64,000 nucleotides of DNA from UTCFX2 sp963827155 (GCA_963827155.1 CAWGZV010000002.1:2418001-2482000); one strand, 5' to 3'; positions 9,369 through 18,746 are shown, counted from the stretch's first letter. Numbers and translations are program-made. The notes: generated by a model from the letters alone, not told the origin.

Positions 9369-9678
9369 GTCCTTTTCTCCTTGTTTGAACAAATGGTTTT
9401 ATAACAGCCAGGAAAAAGAGGTGGTTCAATCCTGTTAATCTACAATGGGAGAGATGTGCAACTTCGGCTTGTTCATCTGTCAATACGATCGGATCGGGTA
9501 AATTGTCGGTTTGTGCAAAGGATGGGAATGCGATCAGAAACGACGCTGCCAGGATTACGAGCAGCACCCATTTCTTCAGATGGCCTGGCGGCAGAAAGGG
9601 ATTCAATCTTCGAGCAGTCCTTGATTTCGCAGTTTTATTATATATCAGTTTATCCTTGTTTAATGTCTGCAGATGCAC
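9361..9678 (-). other. doubtful ORF: signal-peptide-like start followed by degraded sequence
   Basis: A 105-codon GTG-started frame contains a plausible export signal (KKWVLLVILAASFLIAFPS then FAQ) followed by PDPIVLTDEQAE and then sequence with no domain character. It overlaps the start of the antiporter remnant. The piece after the signal resembles the opening of 7TM-DISM sensor proteins, but too little is left to be sure. I regard it as the eroded 5' end of an exported protein, or as a spurious frame covering the antiporter promoter region. Confidence 0.3.
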
Positions 9679-9919
9679 AAGATTATTCGTCTCCAGGGCG
9701 ATGCTGTCCCCGTTTTAAATCTCCGGCAGGATCTGTATCCGATTGGAGAGCAGAAAGCTAAAGAATCGCGCGTTGCTGCTGGTGGAAAAAATTGTGATGG
9801 GAATTAAAGTGATTACCGCTGTACCCGGCTTCATCAACTATTCGCCAATCATAGAGTGTTGTGAACGATTCAGCTAAGGTTCACAGCATTCCTGGCAATC
9901 CGAAATTTCTGAGAAAACC

Positions 9920-9947
9920 AAAGGGTCAGCTTTTCAGCTGGCCCTTT
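9920..9947 (-). terminator. probable rho-independent terminator downstream of the phasin-like gene
   Basis: Eleven-base arms AAAGGGTCAGC and GCTGGCCCTTT with one G-U pair and a six-base loop. Read on the minus strand, the stem is followed by GGTTTTCTC, a short U-rich run. It lies about 107 bp after the stop of the phasin-like gene. Confidence 0.55.
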
Positions 9948-10014
9948 GAAGCAATCAAAACACTCTCTCCTTGACTTTTTGAAAAGGTCAAAAATCCGGT
10001 CAAGTATTGGCAGA

Positions 10015-10033
10015 GTCAGGCCAAAGACCTGAC
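10015..10033 (-). terminator. short stem-loop 21 bp after the phasin-like stop
   Basis: Six-base perfect arms GTCAGG and CCTGAC around a seven-base loop. There is no U-run after it, so it may be only an RNA-stabilising hairpin before the stronger stem at 9920-9947. Confidence 0.3.
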
Positions 10034-10053
10034 CCGAATAGAATATCTTTCGA

Positions 10054-10425
10054 TTAAGGTTTCTTCAGATCGTCGACCTTCTTGGACAAATCGGTGATTT
10101 TCTGGCTGAGATTATCGAAATCTGCCTTGGATGGGATCTTCATCTTTTCCAGGACGCCTTCCAGGTTCTTGCTGATATCGTCGCTCGTCTTGGCGGCGTT
10201 TTTCTTGCGCTTTTCCATCATCTCGTGCATCATCGCTTTTCCATCTTTCTCAGCGATCTCGCCCTTTTCAACCAGGCGGTCGATGAGCGCCTCGATCTCT
10301 TCCTGCGCGATCACCACCGCGCCGATGGATGCGAGCAGAACACGGCGGATCATCTCCTTCATTTTGGACTGATCCTCGTCTTCCATTGCTTCAACAATTG
10401 GATCTACTTTTGGTTTGGTCGGCAT
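10054..10425 (-). CDS. phasin-like (PhaF/PhaI-type) protein
   Basis: 123 residues, soluble, highly charged and helical. A middle helix RRVLLASIGAVVIAQEEIEA is followed by a helix with ALIDRLVEKGEIAEKDGKAM and a C-terminal heptad region (LSQKITDLSKKVDDLKK). This layout matches phasin family/poly(hydroxyalkanoate) granule-associated proteins, which coat storage granules. The ATG at 10425 is chosen because AGAGGAC precedes it and the encoded protein starts at the conserved part; a longer frame to 10551 would include its own promoter. It follows a WS/DGAT acyltransferase, so coating of neutral-lipid inclusions is a reasonable guess. It has its own near-consensus promoter and palindromic operator candidate. 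Confidence 0.72.
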   Translation of the reverse strand: MPTKPKVDPIVEAMEDEDQSKMKEMIRRVLLASIGAVVIAQEEIEALIDRLVEKGEIAEKDGKAMMHEMMEKRKKNAAKTSDDISKNLEGVLEKMKIPSKADFDNLSQKITDLSKKVDDLKKP

Positions 10426-10487
10426 TTTTGTCCTCTTCATTCTCAAAACTTGCTGGGAATTAGCTGTTAGATCACACCGAAAATCAT

Positions 10488-10500
10488 GACGCACTGCGTC
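10488..10500. promoter_or_regulatory. palindrome at the predicted transcription start of the phasin-like gene
   Basis: GACGCA-C-TGCGTC, a 13-base perfect palindrome lying 7 bases downstream of the -10 box, in the 5' leader. The position suits a repressor site. No regulator is identified. Confidence 0.35.
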
Positions 10501-10506
10501 GTAAAA

Positions 10507-10535
10507 ATTATAGCACATCCTTTTTTCATGGTCAA
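10507..10535 (-). promoter_or_regulatory. sigma70-type promoter of the phasin-like gene
   Basis: Read on the minus strand: TTGACC at 10535-10530, a 17-base spacer, and TATAAT at 10512-10507. The transcript would start near 10500 and carry a leader of about 75 bases before the ATG at 10425. It allows expression independent of the upstream acyltransferase. Confidence 0.75.
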
Positions 10536-10558
10536 TAGCTGCTTTCAGCATCCGGTCC

Positions 10559-11955
10559 TCAGTCAGTAGCCTTTAATTCCTCGAACTCGTCTCTAAAGAA
10601 TTCCAGGAATTTCTCCGGGTCTGGCACCAGCCCGGCATCCGAATTAAAACCAACGATGATCTGGTCGTTGTAGCTGACGAAGCTCAAACCGATCCCAATT
10701 CGTCCCGACTGTGGTACCGCCGCTTTGATCGACCGGATGGGTGTGTCCACAAGATAAATTGGACCGCGCGGCCCCGGGACATTCGTGGCGACAATCGTCC
10801 CTTTTTGGTCCAAAATCTTGATCGCCAGGTTCTCGATTGCCGCCGGCAGAAAACCTAATATGTTTAAAATAATATAGGTTGCAGCATATTCAGCAGATGC
10901 TTTCAAGCTGTCCATCATTCTCTTAACCTCGCTCAGCCGTTCAAGCGGTTTCAGATGCTTTAAAGGTAAAGAGAGAAACACCAGCCCAAATTTATTGCCC
11001 AGCTCCTCGTCTAATGAACGTCCTCTTAGATTTACCAGGATAAATGCCCGTATGCTGCGTGTCCGCGGATCGGTGTGCATGTCCATGTAGCGCCGGACAG
11101 CTCCGCTCGAAACCGCCATCAATACGTCATTGATCGTCGCCCCTTTTTTCTTGGCAATCAGTTTAATATCCTGGAACGCTGTACGGCTCAGACCAGATCG
11201 CTCTCTTCACTTTTCCCAGAGGACCTTTTAGCAGCGTTGGAGGATCTGGTGCGCGGAAAATTATTCGGGCCGATGCAGCCAGGATTTCGAATAAAGCAGG
11301 TTTTTGAAGCGCTGGTTTCCCTCCTGGCTGTGCCGATGGTCCTTCTTCTCGAGCTTGAGAAAGGGTCAGGGGAGGATAAACCATATTGGCGGACGCTGGA
11401 AATTACTGCGGGGAGCCCCTCTGCTTCACCATGCTTCCAATTCTCAGCCTCGTTGCGATCTTCCGCTTGAGCCGGTTGGGTAGGTTCTTCCTTAGAAGTC
11501 CGTGTCATCTGGAGAAACACCTGCATGAGCGAAATACCGTCTGCAATGCAGTGGTGAACCCGCACAATAATTACCGTACCTTCGGGGTGATTCTCAACAA
11601 GGCTGACTTTCCATAGTGGATGGGCGAAATCCAGCGGAATGTTCATCTTTTCGTTGATTACCCGGTCAAGAGCTGCATCGTCTACCGGAGATGATAGATC
11701 CAATCGTTCGATGTGGTCTTCCACCCGGTAATCGGGATCATCTTCCCAATACGGTCGGCGGAATTTTCGATCAGGAATTACGACCCGCTGGCGAAAGCGG
11801 CGGTAGCGGGAGAGTGAGACATCTAATAACGCGGATAACCGGGCATAGTCAATATACCCCTCAGTTTGTATGACCACCGTGATCATCATCGGGTTGTTCG
11901 GATTTTCCATCCGCAGCCAGGCTAAATCCACATTATTCAGCTTTATTCTTGCCAA
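10559..11955 (-). CDS. WS/DGAT family acyltransferase (two frameshifts)
   Basis: Wax ester synthase/diacylglycerol acyltransferase-type enzyme, making neutral storage lipid from acyl-CoA and an alcohol or diacylglycerol. The N-terminal part carries RVHHCIADGISL with the catalytic HHxxxDG. The C-terminal part has ATINDVLMAVSSGAVRRYM, NVPGPRGPIYL and the IGLSFVSYNDQ strand. Three frames are needed: frame one to about 11400, a middle frame with FRAPDPPTLLKGPLGKVKRA, then a third from about 11200. The junctions lie at about 11280-11400 and 11180-11200. The start is probably the TTG at 11955, seven bases after AGGAG; the frame is open further upstream, but without homology. The summed length (about 465 codons) is normal. 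It is either a pseudogene or hit by two sequence errors. Confidence 0.83.
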
Positions 11956-12038
11956 TTGATTGCTCCTAACCATTAAAGGGTTAAAAAGACGATCTTGAGA
12001 ATATTCGTTATACATCAATTCTTGTCGATGAAAATGGA

Positions 12039-13691
12039 TTAAGATCGAATTGCCAGGATTACCGCGATGAGAAAAAGAATCCCCCAAACGAACCACGGAC
12101 CTTGATAGCCAAAGACCACTGCCCCTGCTAACAGGCAGAATCCTGCAAGCAATGTACCGCGAACGCCATTAAGCGGCCCCGCTGGAGGCTTTTTGAGATT
12201 GGCTTCCAGGATCTTAATCCCCTCCGATAAGATCAATGGGCTTTTTCGAAGCACATCGATCATCTCTGGCACGATCAGCGCGCTTTCTCGGATAGTTGTG
12301 ATTGGGTTGAATTCCTGCATCAAGATGTAGCGCACGTGCTTCCGCGCCGCCGAAGGAATATCGATCTCAGGATCAAAGATGTGACCTACACCTTCGATCG
12401 TCACCAGGGCTTTCACCATCAGGATGATCTCGCCTGGATATTGAATGTGGTAATGTCCTGCCAGCAGGATGGATTGAAGGATCACCTGGGCAAGTGAAAA
12501 ATCTTTAAAATTCGGTGTCATTAACCAGCGGGTGTAAAGGTCCGAAGCTGCCCGCCTGAATCCTTCGATATCCGCCCCTTTACCGGGGACTGTTAAGGAA
12601 GTTAGGTAGCGAGCTGCACTCTCTGGGTCACCCGTGACCAGCGAATAGAAATAATAAAATAGCCGCTTGCGCATATCGCGCGTGAACCTGCCGACCATTC
12701 CCAGGTCGATGAAACCGACACTAACCTCTCCTGAACCTGGTTTCTTAAATACCATCAGGTTGGCTGGATGCAGGTCGGCGTGGAAAAAGCCATCTCGATA
12801 GATCATTCTAACGATCGCACCGATGCCCAGATCGATCGCCTGCCGGCGCTGCTCCATGGTCAGTTTCTTCAGGGCATTTTCATCCGGCTGGTACCCATGG
12901 AAATATTCCATGCAAAGCACATCGCTTGAGCTGAATTGTCGATAGATCCGCGGAAACCGAACTTCTGGCTCGTCCTTGAAGTAGGCTGAAAAAGTTTCGG
13001 CATTATCCGCCTCAAACTTCAAGTCGACTTCACGCAAGGTGTAGGTGCTGAATTCGTCGATAATTCGAGCTGGCTGGTAGCGAGATAAGAACAGCTGGAG
13101 GAATTCACCGAAAAAGCGCAGCAGGCGTGTATCCCGTTCGATCAGCGTCCGGACCCCGGGTTTGAGTACTTTAATTACCACTTTTTCATTCGTTACCAGG
13201 CGTGCCCGGTGGGTTTGCGCCAGTGAGGCAGATCCCAATGGTTGGGGATCGATCCAGCGGTACATCGTGTTAAGCGGTTGGTCCAGACTTTCAACAATAA
13301 GCTCTTTGAATCGTTCGTATGAGACTGCCGGTAGCCGGTCTAGCAGTCTCTTTAGCTCATCGGTGATGGTCTTGGGCAGCAAATCTTCCCGAAGACTGAG
13401 GATCTGACCTAGTTTGATATAGGTGGGACCTAATTTTTCCAGGCGCAGTCTGAATTGGATCGAGAAAGGGAGATTGACAATTCTTTTATCCAGAAATGGA
13501 TAGCTAAGCGCCAGAAAAAATCGCAGGAGCAGGATCCCTAACGACCGGTGCTCGCCCGCTGCTTTCTTCTGCCTGACAAAATCAAAACCGCCTCCCAACG
13601 CCAAACCCAAAAGCTGGCCCGATGTCTCAAAGAATCGGAGTACCAGCCCTGGTGGACGCCTTTCCTGATAGGGTTCAAACTCTGTCTTCAT
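12039..13691 (-). CDS. ABC1/UbiB/AarF-type atypical kinase
   Basis: 550 residues. The N-terminus has a family-specific KxGQ motif in YIKLGQILSLREDLLP (about residues 92-107). The kinase fold has the modified Ala-rich loop LGSASLAQTHRA, the lysine in VVIKVLKPG, the catalytic loop in FFHADLHPANLMV and the metal site in IDLGMVGR. Two hydrophobic helices close the C-terminus (about 510-548), as usual for membrane-associated UbiB proteins. The family supports isoprenoid lipid (quinone) metabolism and lipid homeostasis; its phospho-target is unknown. It starts 8 bp after the RDD gene and is followed after 83 bp by the acyltransferase. No clear ribosome binding site is seen, so translation may be coupled to the upstream gene. 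Confidence 0.92.
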   Translation of the reverse strand: MKTEFEPYQERRPPGLVLRFFETSGQLLGLALGGGFDFVRQKKAAGEHRSLGILLLRFFLALSYPFLDKRIVNLPFSIQFRLRLEKLGPTYIKLGQILSLREDLLPKTITDELKRLLDRLPAVSYERFKELIVESLDQPLNTMYRWIDPQPLGSASLAQTHRARLVTNEKVVIKVLKPGVRTLIERDTRLLRFFGEFLQLFLSRYQPARIIDEFSTYTLREVDLKFEADNAETFSAYFKDEPEVRFPRIYRQFSSSDVLCMEYFHGYQPDENALKKLTMEQRRQAIDLGIGAIVRMIYRDGFFHADLHPANLMVFKKPGSGEVSVGFIDLGMVGRFTRDMRKRLFYYFYSLVTGDPESAARYLTSLTVPGKGADIEGFRRAASDLYTRWLMTPNFKDFSLAQVILQSILLAGHYHIQYPGEIILMVKALVTIEGVGHIFDPEIDIPSAARKHVRYILMQEFNPITTIRESALIVPEMIDVLRKSPLILSEGIKILEANLKKPPAGPLNGVRGTLLAGFCLLAGAVVFGYQGPWFVWGILFLIAVILAIRS

Positions 13692-13699
13692 AGGGGCGT

Positions 13700-14224
13700 C
13701 TATTTTGGAGAATTCTTAGGTTGATACAGCACCAGCGTGCCGGCGATTTTATCGTGCCAGCCCTGGCGGTTGGGATCCCATAATACCCATAAAAAACCCA
13801 GGAATAGAGGCAGCGCGGAAATCCAATAGGCAAAAAAGCGAAGAAGCGATCGTCCGAAAGATACTTTTTCACCGCCTTTGCGCACCACCTTAAGCCCCAA
13901 AACAGCTTTACCAGGAGTGAAACCAACCAGCGTCCAAAAGAAAGTGAAGTATCCGATCATAAATAATGCGAATACGGTCGCCCCAATTGTGAGATTGAGG
14001 ATCGGGTTCGAGGTCGTCGAATCGATAAAAGAAGCAAGCCTTGTGAATTGGAAGAACGCGAGGATTTTTTGGATCAAAGCGGAGCTGACCAGTTGGATGA
14101 CACTGAGAATAATCAGGTCGATGGCAAATGCCTCTAAACGGCTGAAAAAACCGGCTGGATAGACTGCGCGGACCTGTGGTGAGAATCCTATCGGTTTTGC
14201 TTCATCAGGAGTTGTGGGTGACAT
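13700..14224 (-). CDS. RDD family membrane protein
   Basis: 174 residues with a cytoplasmic Pro-rich start and about four hydrophobic segments. RDD hallmarks: RLEAFAIDLIIL in segment one (the first Arg-Asp of the family), TPGKAVLGLKVVR after segment three, and a final RQGWHDKIAGTLVLYQ. RDD proteins are integral membrane proteins of uncertain role, sometimes linked to ion exchange. It lies in an operon: 6 bp after the unknown gene and 8 bp before the UbiB-type kinase. Confidence 0.9.
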   Translation of the reverse strand: MSPTTPDEAKPIGFSPQVRAVYPAGFFSRLEAFAIDLIILSVIQLVSSALIQKILAFFQFTRLASFIDSTTSNPILNLTIGATVFALFMIGYFTFFWTLVGFTPGKAVLGLKVVRKGGEKVSFGRSLLRFFAYWISALPLFLGFLWVLWDPNRQGWHDKIAGTLVLYQPKNSPK

Positions 14225-14230
14225 GTCTAC

Positions 14231-14973
14231 CTACCCCCCTTCACTGGGATTGACAGATGAAGTGTCGGGCTGTTTGGGGCTGCGTTTCTTGAATATGGCT
14301 TTTAGATTATTTTCCAGAGATGAGTCAACCGCCGCGCTTTGGTCGCGAAATACATCGATTACTCCGCCAGCCATGCTGGTTCCACCTTCTTGAATGATCT
14401 GCATCGCTTCGGTTTTCAAGATTACATATTCGAGGACTTCGTTTACCAGATCGTTGACGGTCTCTTGCTGCACGATCAGGCGGCTGTTTTGTTCTTCCAT
14501 CCGGCCTTTTCTTACGAGACGGTCGATTACACCTTCGCCGCGCGCTGTCGCATAATCGACTCGATTTCTCACCGGTCGATAAATCCTGCTGCTCGTGATG
14601 GGCGCACTAAGCGCTGCGAATAATCCAAATACTTTAGAGGAAGTTTTTTCAACGCGCACAAGTACGCGTTGCAGAAAATCGGGGGTTTCAAACAGCAGGC
14701 CGAGCAGCAGATATCGAATCTGATCCAGGTCTGTTTCATTTTCATCAGCCAGGATGATATCGGTGTTGACCGCTTCAACCATCGCTTGAGCTCGACGTAA
14801 TCTCTCGATATAGGCATCCCCCCCACCAGGGTCGATCCCACCAGCAATCTTAAGGTCGCCTTCAAATCCTCGAGCTGCTGAGAGCTCATCCTCAAAATTG
14901 CGTTGTCTGCCTCAAATTGCACAAGGCTGGGATCATCGCTGGTATAAGGAAAATCATCATCCGGTGGTTGCAT
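14231..14973 (-). CDS. conserved-looking protein of unknown function (frameshift at a G7 run)
   Basis: First gene of the lipid/kinase operon. Two frames overlap. The first gives the acidic N-terminus (MQPPDDDFPYTSDDPSLVQF, then helical). The second runs through DAYIERLRRAQAMVEAV, a helix with YLLLGLLFETPDFLQRVLVR, and a mixed tail. They join at the seven-G run (14818-14824); removing or adding a base there gives one protein of about 247 residues, so this is a typical homopolymer indel. There is no signal peptide and no certain membrane helix; the middle is amphipathic. GGAAGG precedes the ATG. I recognise no family. Co-transcription with RDD and UbiB-type genes suggests a membrane or lipid-linked role. 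Confidence 0.65.
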
Positions 14974-15219
14974 AGGCCCTTCCTATCTATCAAAACAATA
15001 AATCGCTCAGTTTCCCTTTAGCAGTTTACCTGAGCAGACAATATTCTTTTATTCTCAGATCATGCGCAGATTTTGCGAATCAGCTTTATTGGGTTAACTC
15101 CACCAAATCACCAAATCCTGGAAACGAGGATCTGCATGAATTGAAACCTCGCAAATCGATCAATCTATTCATATCAAATTGTAACTCTAATCACAATAAC
15201 TTTAATCCGAGTTTCTCTC

Positions 15220-16131
15220 TCACTCTCGTCTGTAGGCTTTTAACAGCGCAGCTGGCGCCTGGGCATTCCGACCGGCGATGGTTAGCGCTGCAATGGTGAC
15301 AAGGTATGGAAGTGCCAGAAAGAGCTCGTATGGAAGCTTCATCCCTGTGGCTTGCAGGCGAAGCTGAAGGGCGAATACTCCTCCAAAAAGCAGCGCCCCC
15401 CAAAATACTTTCACCGGGTGCCAGTTGGCAAAAATAACCAGCGCAATGCATACCCAACCGCGGCCGGCGACAATCCCAAAGATGAATGAGCCCAATTGGG
15501 CTAGCGAGAGGAAGGCGCCGCCAGCTGCCATTAACCCGCCGGCAATGCCCAGCGCCGTGTAGCGCATCGCAAAGACATCTACTCCAGCCGCATCGCCAGC
15601 CTCCGGGTTTTCCCCCACAGCGCGCAGCTGCAAACCAAAGCTCGTCCGGTAGATCAGCCACCAGATTATCGGGACGAGCGCGAAGGCAAGGAAGGTTAAA
15701 GCATACTGCTCAAAAATTGGGCCCAGGATCGGCGTGCTGCCGAACGGGGACAGCTTGGGAAAAGAGGAAATTGAAGGCTGCACACTTCTCTCGCCAAAAA
15801 TCAGGCGGTAGGCGAAAAGGGAGATACCCGTTAGGAACAGGGTGATCCCTAATCCGGAAACATGCTGGTTTAGGCCAAGGCCCACGGTTAACAAAGCCAT
15901 CAGCAGACCTGCCAGAACCCCGCTGATGACTGCTGCAAGAAAGCCGAGCCAGAGTGAGCCGGTCATGCTGGCTACCGTGAACCCGACGAAGGACCCCAGG
16001 AACATGGTGCCTTCGATCCCCAGGTTCAGGATTCCGGCGCGTTCGGAGATCAGCTCACCCAGAGTTCCAAAAATCAACGGCGTTGCAACTCTTAATGTAG
16101 CCGCAACCAGACCAACGATAAATATCTCCAT
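15220..16131 (-). CDS. nucleoside-type ABC transporter permease 2
   Basis: 303 residues, about nine membrane segments, of the BPD_transp_2 family that forms the inner-membrane channel of BMP-dependent nucleoside uptake systems (NupQ/YufQ type). Visible family features: FGTLGELISERAGILNLGIE near the N-terminus and GLQLRAVGENPEAGDAAGVD, the cytoplasmic loop that contacts the ATPase. The ATG at 16131 overlaps the TGA of the first permease (TGATG); a GTG one codon earlier is possible. It is the last gene of the purine-type transcript. Confidence 0.92.
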   Translation of the reverse strand: MEIFIVGLVAATLRVATPLIFGTLGELISERAGILNLGIEGTMFLGSFVGFTVASMTGSLWLGFLAAVISGVLAGLLMALLTVGLGLNQHVSGLGITLFLTGISLFAYRLIFGERSVQPSISSFPKLSPFGSTPILGPIFEQYALTFLAFALVPIIWWLIYRTSFGLQLRAVGENPEAGDAAGVDVFAMRYTALGIAGGLMAAGGAFLSLAQLGSFIFGIVAGRGWVCIALVIFANWHPVKVFWGALLFGGVFALQLRLQATGMKLPYELFLALPYLVTIAALTIAGRNAQAPAALLKAYRRE

Positions 16132-17183
16132 CACGTCACCTTCACCCGGTAGTTCTGCAAGACCAGCATACTTAAAGTCACCAGGAGCAGCACCGCTTCG
16201 ACGACATTCCCCAGGAATATCGGGACCCCGAGTGCCCGACTTACCGATTGCGCGCCGGTTTCGATCAAGCCGATAAATAACGCTGCCGCACCCATCCCCA
16301 GTGGGTTCAAACCTCCGAGCAGCGCCACGATAATCCCGGTGTATCCATATCCTGGGGAAATGGCTTCGATCAAATGGAAATGGATCCCCGCGACCTCGCT
16401 GACTCCTGCCAGACCCGCGATCCCGCCGCTGACCAGGGCTGAGATCATTACCGTTCGCTTCACGTTTACGCCAACGAAATTAGCCGCCGACTGGCCTAGC
16501 CCAACCGCTCGCATCCGCAGCCCAAATGGGGTCTTGTAAAAAACGATCCACATAATACCAACCACGATCCAGGCAACCAGGAAGCCGATGTGAAGCCGCG
16601 ACCGCTCAACCAGCTTGGGGAAAACCGCTGAAGAGACGATCTGCGGCGATTGTGGCCATCCAGAAATTGGGTCACGCCAGACCCCATTCAACAAGAAGCT
16701 GATCAAGAACAGGATCACCGTGTTCATCAACAGTGTGGTCACAACCTCATCAACCGCCAGCTTTACTTTAAGGAATGCAGGGATCAGCGCCCATAATAAT
16801 CCGGCAGTGAACCCCCCCAGCAGCATGATCGGGATTGCCAGGACCGGTGGAACACCTCCCAGCGCCATTCCCAATCCGCCAGCTGCGATTGCCCCTGCCA
16901 ATAACTGCCCCTCTGCACCGATATTCCAATAACCCACTGTGAAAGCCAGGGTAACTGCTGCTCCTGTCAGCAGGAGCGGTGTGGATTTAACCAGCACTTC
17001 CAGGGCGCTCACCCGGCTGGAGAGTGGAGACACAAGAAAATAAAAATATGCCTCGAAGGGGTTTGCTTTCGCCCAAAGGATTAGTACGGAGGTCAGCAGG
17101 AATGTGATCCCAATTGCAATGATCGGGATTAAGGGTTTTACCCAAAGTGGGGAGGTTCTCCTTTCGATCCTCAGCTTAGGCAT
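16131..17183 (-). CDS. nucleoside-type ABC transporter permease 1
   Basis: 350 residues with about eight to nine membrane segments, also BPD_transp_2 (NupP/YufP type), partner of the following permease. The ATPase-contact loop TPFGLRMRAVGLGQSAANFVG is clear. The start overlaps the end of the ATPase gene by 8 bp, indicating translational coupling. Together with the ATPase and BMP lipoprotein it forms a complete importer. Confidence 0.92.
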   Translation of the reverse strand: MPKLRIERRTSPLWVKPLIPIIAIGITFLLTSVLILWAKANPFEAYFYFLVSPLSSRVSALEVLVKSTPLLLTGAAVTLAFTVGYWNIGAEGQLLAGAIAAGGLGMALGGVPPVLAIPIMLLGGFTAGLLWALIPAFLKVKLAVDEVVTTLLMNTVILFLISFLLNGVWRDPISGWPQSPQIVSSAVFPKLVERSRLHIGFLVAWIVVGIMWIVFYKTPFGLRMRAVGLGQSAANFVGVNVKRTVMISALVSGGIAGLAGVSEVAGIHFHLIEAISPGYGYTGIIVALLGGLNPLGMGAAALFIGLIETGAQSVSRALGVPIFLGNVVEAVLLLVTLSMLVLQNYRVKVT

Positions 17184-18702
17184 TTTTTATCTCCAGTGCG
17201 CCAGACATCATGAGCCCCAATTGCTCGACCTCCGCTTCCTTGGCGGGAACCACTCCCACAATTTGTCCCTCATAGATCACCGCGATCCGATCGGAGAGGT
17301 TCATCACCTCGTCTAAATCTTCTGATATCAATAAGACCGCCACTCCAGCGGCTCGCTGTTCAAGGAGCTTGTTGCGAACATACTCTGTTGCACCCACATC
17401 CAGCCCGCGCGTTGGTTGGGCTGCGATGATCACCTGCGGATTATTGGCCAGGGCGCGTGCAAGGATCGCTTTTTGGATATTGCCTCCTGATAAGGTCCGG
17501 ATCCGATCCGTAGGTGAGGCCTTAATTTGGTACTCGGCGATCAATTTCGCGGCATTCTGGAGGATGGCTTTCTTATCGAGAAAACCTCCCTTAGTAAATT
17601 GATCCAGGGTTTCAAGCGCCAGGTTCTCTGCGACGTTCAATTCACTCACGATCCCACCATGCCGGTCTTCTGGAATGCGCCCGACCATCGCTGATGTGAA
17701 TTGGGCTGGGGTGGCCCCAGTTAAATCCTTTTCTCCGATGAAGATCTTTCCAGCGGATGGTTTGCGCGTGCCCGAAAGGACCTGTGCCAGTTGGGTTTGC
17801 CCATTCCCGGAAACCCCCGCAATGCCCAGGATTTCACCGTGCTTAACCTCCAGATTGACATTTTTCAGCGCCGGCAGCCCTTTTTCATCCATCGCCCACA
17901 AGCCTTCAACCCGCAGAGCTTCGCCTTGCGGGTTTCCCTCCTGGCGAACTACATCGAATGTCTCTCGGCCAACCATCATGCGCGCTAATTCCGCCAAACT
18001 GGTCGCATCCTTATTAACAGTTCCTACCAGGTTCCCATCGCGTAATACCGTGATCCGGTCGCAGATCTCCATCACCTCTATGAGTTTGTGGCTGATGAAG
18101 ACGATGGACATGCCCTCTTGTTTCAACCGCATAAGCGTCTCGAACAATAGGTCAACCTCCTGAGGCACCAGCACAGCAGTCGGTTCATCCAGAATCAAGA
18201 CCCGGGCGTTTCGATATAAAGACTTAAGGATCTCCACCCGCTGCTTTTCGCCCACCGAGAGGTATTTCACAAATGCGTTTGGGGTGACATCGACGCCGAA
18301 CTTATGGGCTGCGGCGGCGACTTCATTCTCTAACGGCTGCTTCTCCAGGTGGAAGCTCCGGGTATAGCCCAAAATCATATTCTCAGTCACCGTAAGGGTG
18401 GGTACCAGCGTGAAATGCTGGGTAACCATCCCAATACCGCATTGGATCGCTTCTTTCGGAGATTTGATCTCCACTTCGCGCCCATTGACGAAAATCTGGC
18501 CTTCGTCTAAGCTGTAAAGGCCATAAAGGATCCGCATGAGCGTTGTTTTGCCAGCGCCGTTTTCACCGAGCAGAGCCTGGATCTCCCCCTGATGAAGGCT
18601 GAAGTCGATTCGGTTGTTGGCGACCAGCCCACCAAATCGCTTCGTAATTCCTTTCATATCAACAGCATTTACTTTCCCTGTGGATAGATTTTCAACGCTC
18701 AT
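17176..18702 (-). CDS. ABC transporter ATP-binding protein, two fused nucleotide-binding domains
   Basis: 508 residues, cytoplasmic. Domain 1 has Walker A GENGAGKTT, signature LSVGEKQRVEI (a variant of LSGGQ) and Walker B VLILDEPTAV. Domain 2 has a degenerate Walker A GVSGNGQTQ, a good signature LSGGNIQKAILARAL and Walker B IIAAQPTRGLD. This asymmetry is typical of sugar/nucleoside ATPases (RbsA/YufO type), where one site is weak. It drives the two permeases encoded directly downstream. Confidence 0.94.
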   Translation of the reverse strand: MSVENLSTGKVNAVDMKGITKRFGGLVANNRIDFSLHQGEIQALLGENGAGKTTLMRILYGLYSLDEGQIFVNGREVEIKSPKEAIQCGIGMVTQHFTLVPTLTVTENMILGYTRSFHLEKQPLENEVAAAAHKFGVDVTPNAFVKYLSVGEKQRVEILKSLYRNARVLILDEPTAVLVPQEVDLLFETLMRLKQEGMSIVFISHKLIEVMEICDRITVLRDGNLVGTVNKDATSLAELARMMVGRETFDVVRQEGNPQGEALRVEGLWAMDEKGLPALKNVNLEVKHGEILGIAGVSGNGQTQLAQVLSGTRKPSAGKIFIGEKDLTGATPAQFTSAMVGRIPEDRHGGIVSELNVAENLALETLDQFTKGGFLDKKAILQNAAKLIAEYQIKASPTDRIRTLSGGNIQKAILARALANNPQVIIAAQPTRGLDVGATEYVRNKLLEQRAAGVAVLLISEDLDEVMNLSDRIAVIYEGQIVGVVPAKEAEVEQLGLMMSGALEIKNA

Positions 18703-18715
18703 CAGGATTCCTGTT

Positions 18716-18746
18716 ATGGGTGATAGGGAGTCTCCCTATCACCCAT
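18716..18746 (-). terminator. strong stem-loop between the binding protein and ATPase genes
   Basis: Fourteen-base perfect arms (ATGGGTGATAGGGA and its complement) with a three-base loop, 18 bp after the BMP lipoprotein stop and 13 bp before the ATPase start. There is no U-run, so it more likely protects the upstream mRNA or causes partial termination, raising binding protein over ATPase. Confidence 0.6.

Larger units (their letters stand above)
9679..10053. other. intergenic stretch without a gene; hairpins only
   Basis: No convincing coding frame on either strand. It separates the arginine region from the lipid operon, both on the minus strand. It contains an imperfect palindrome TTGAC...GTCAA at 9971-9991 and two stem-loops listed separately (9920-9947 and 10015-10033). 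Confidence 0.6.
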
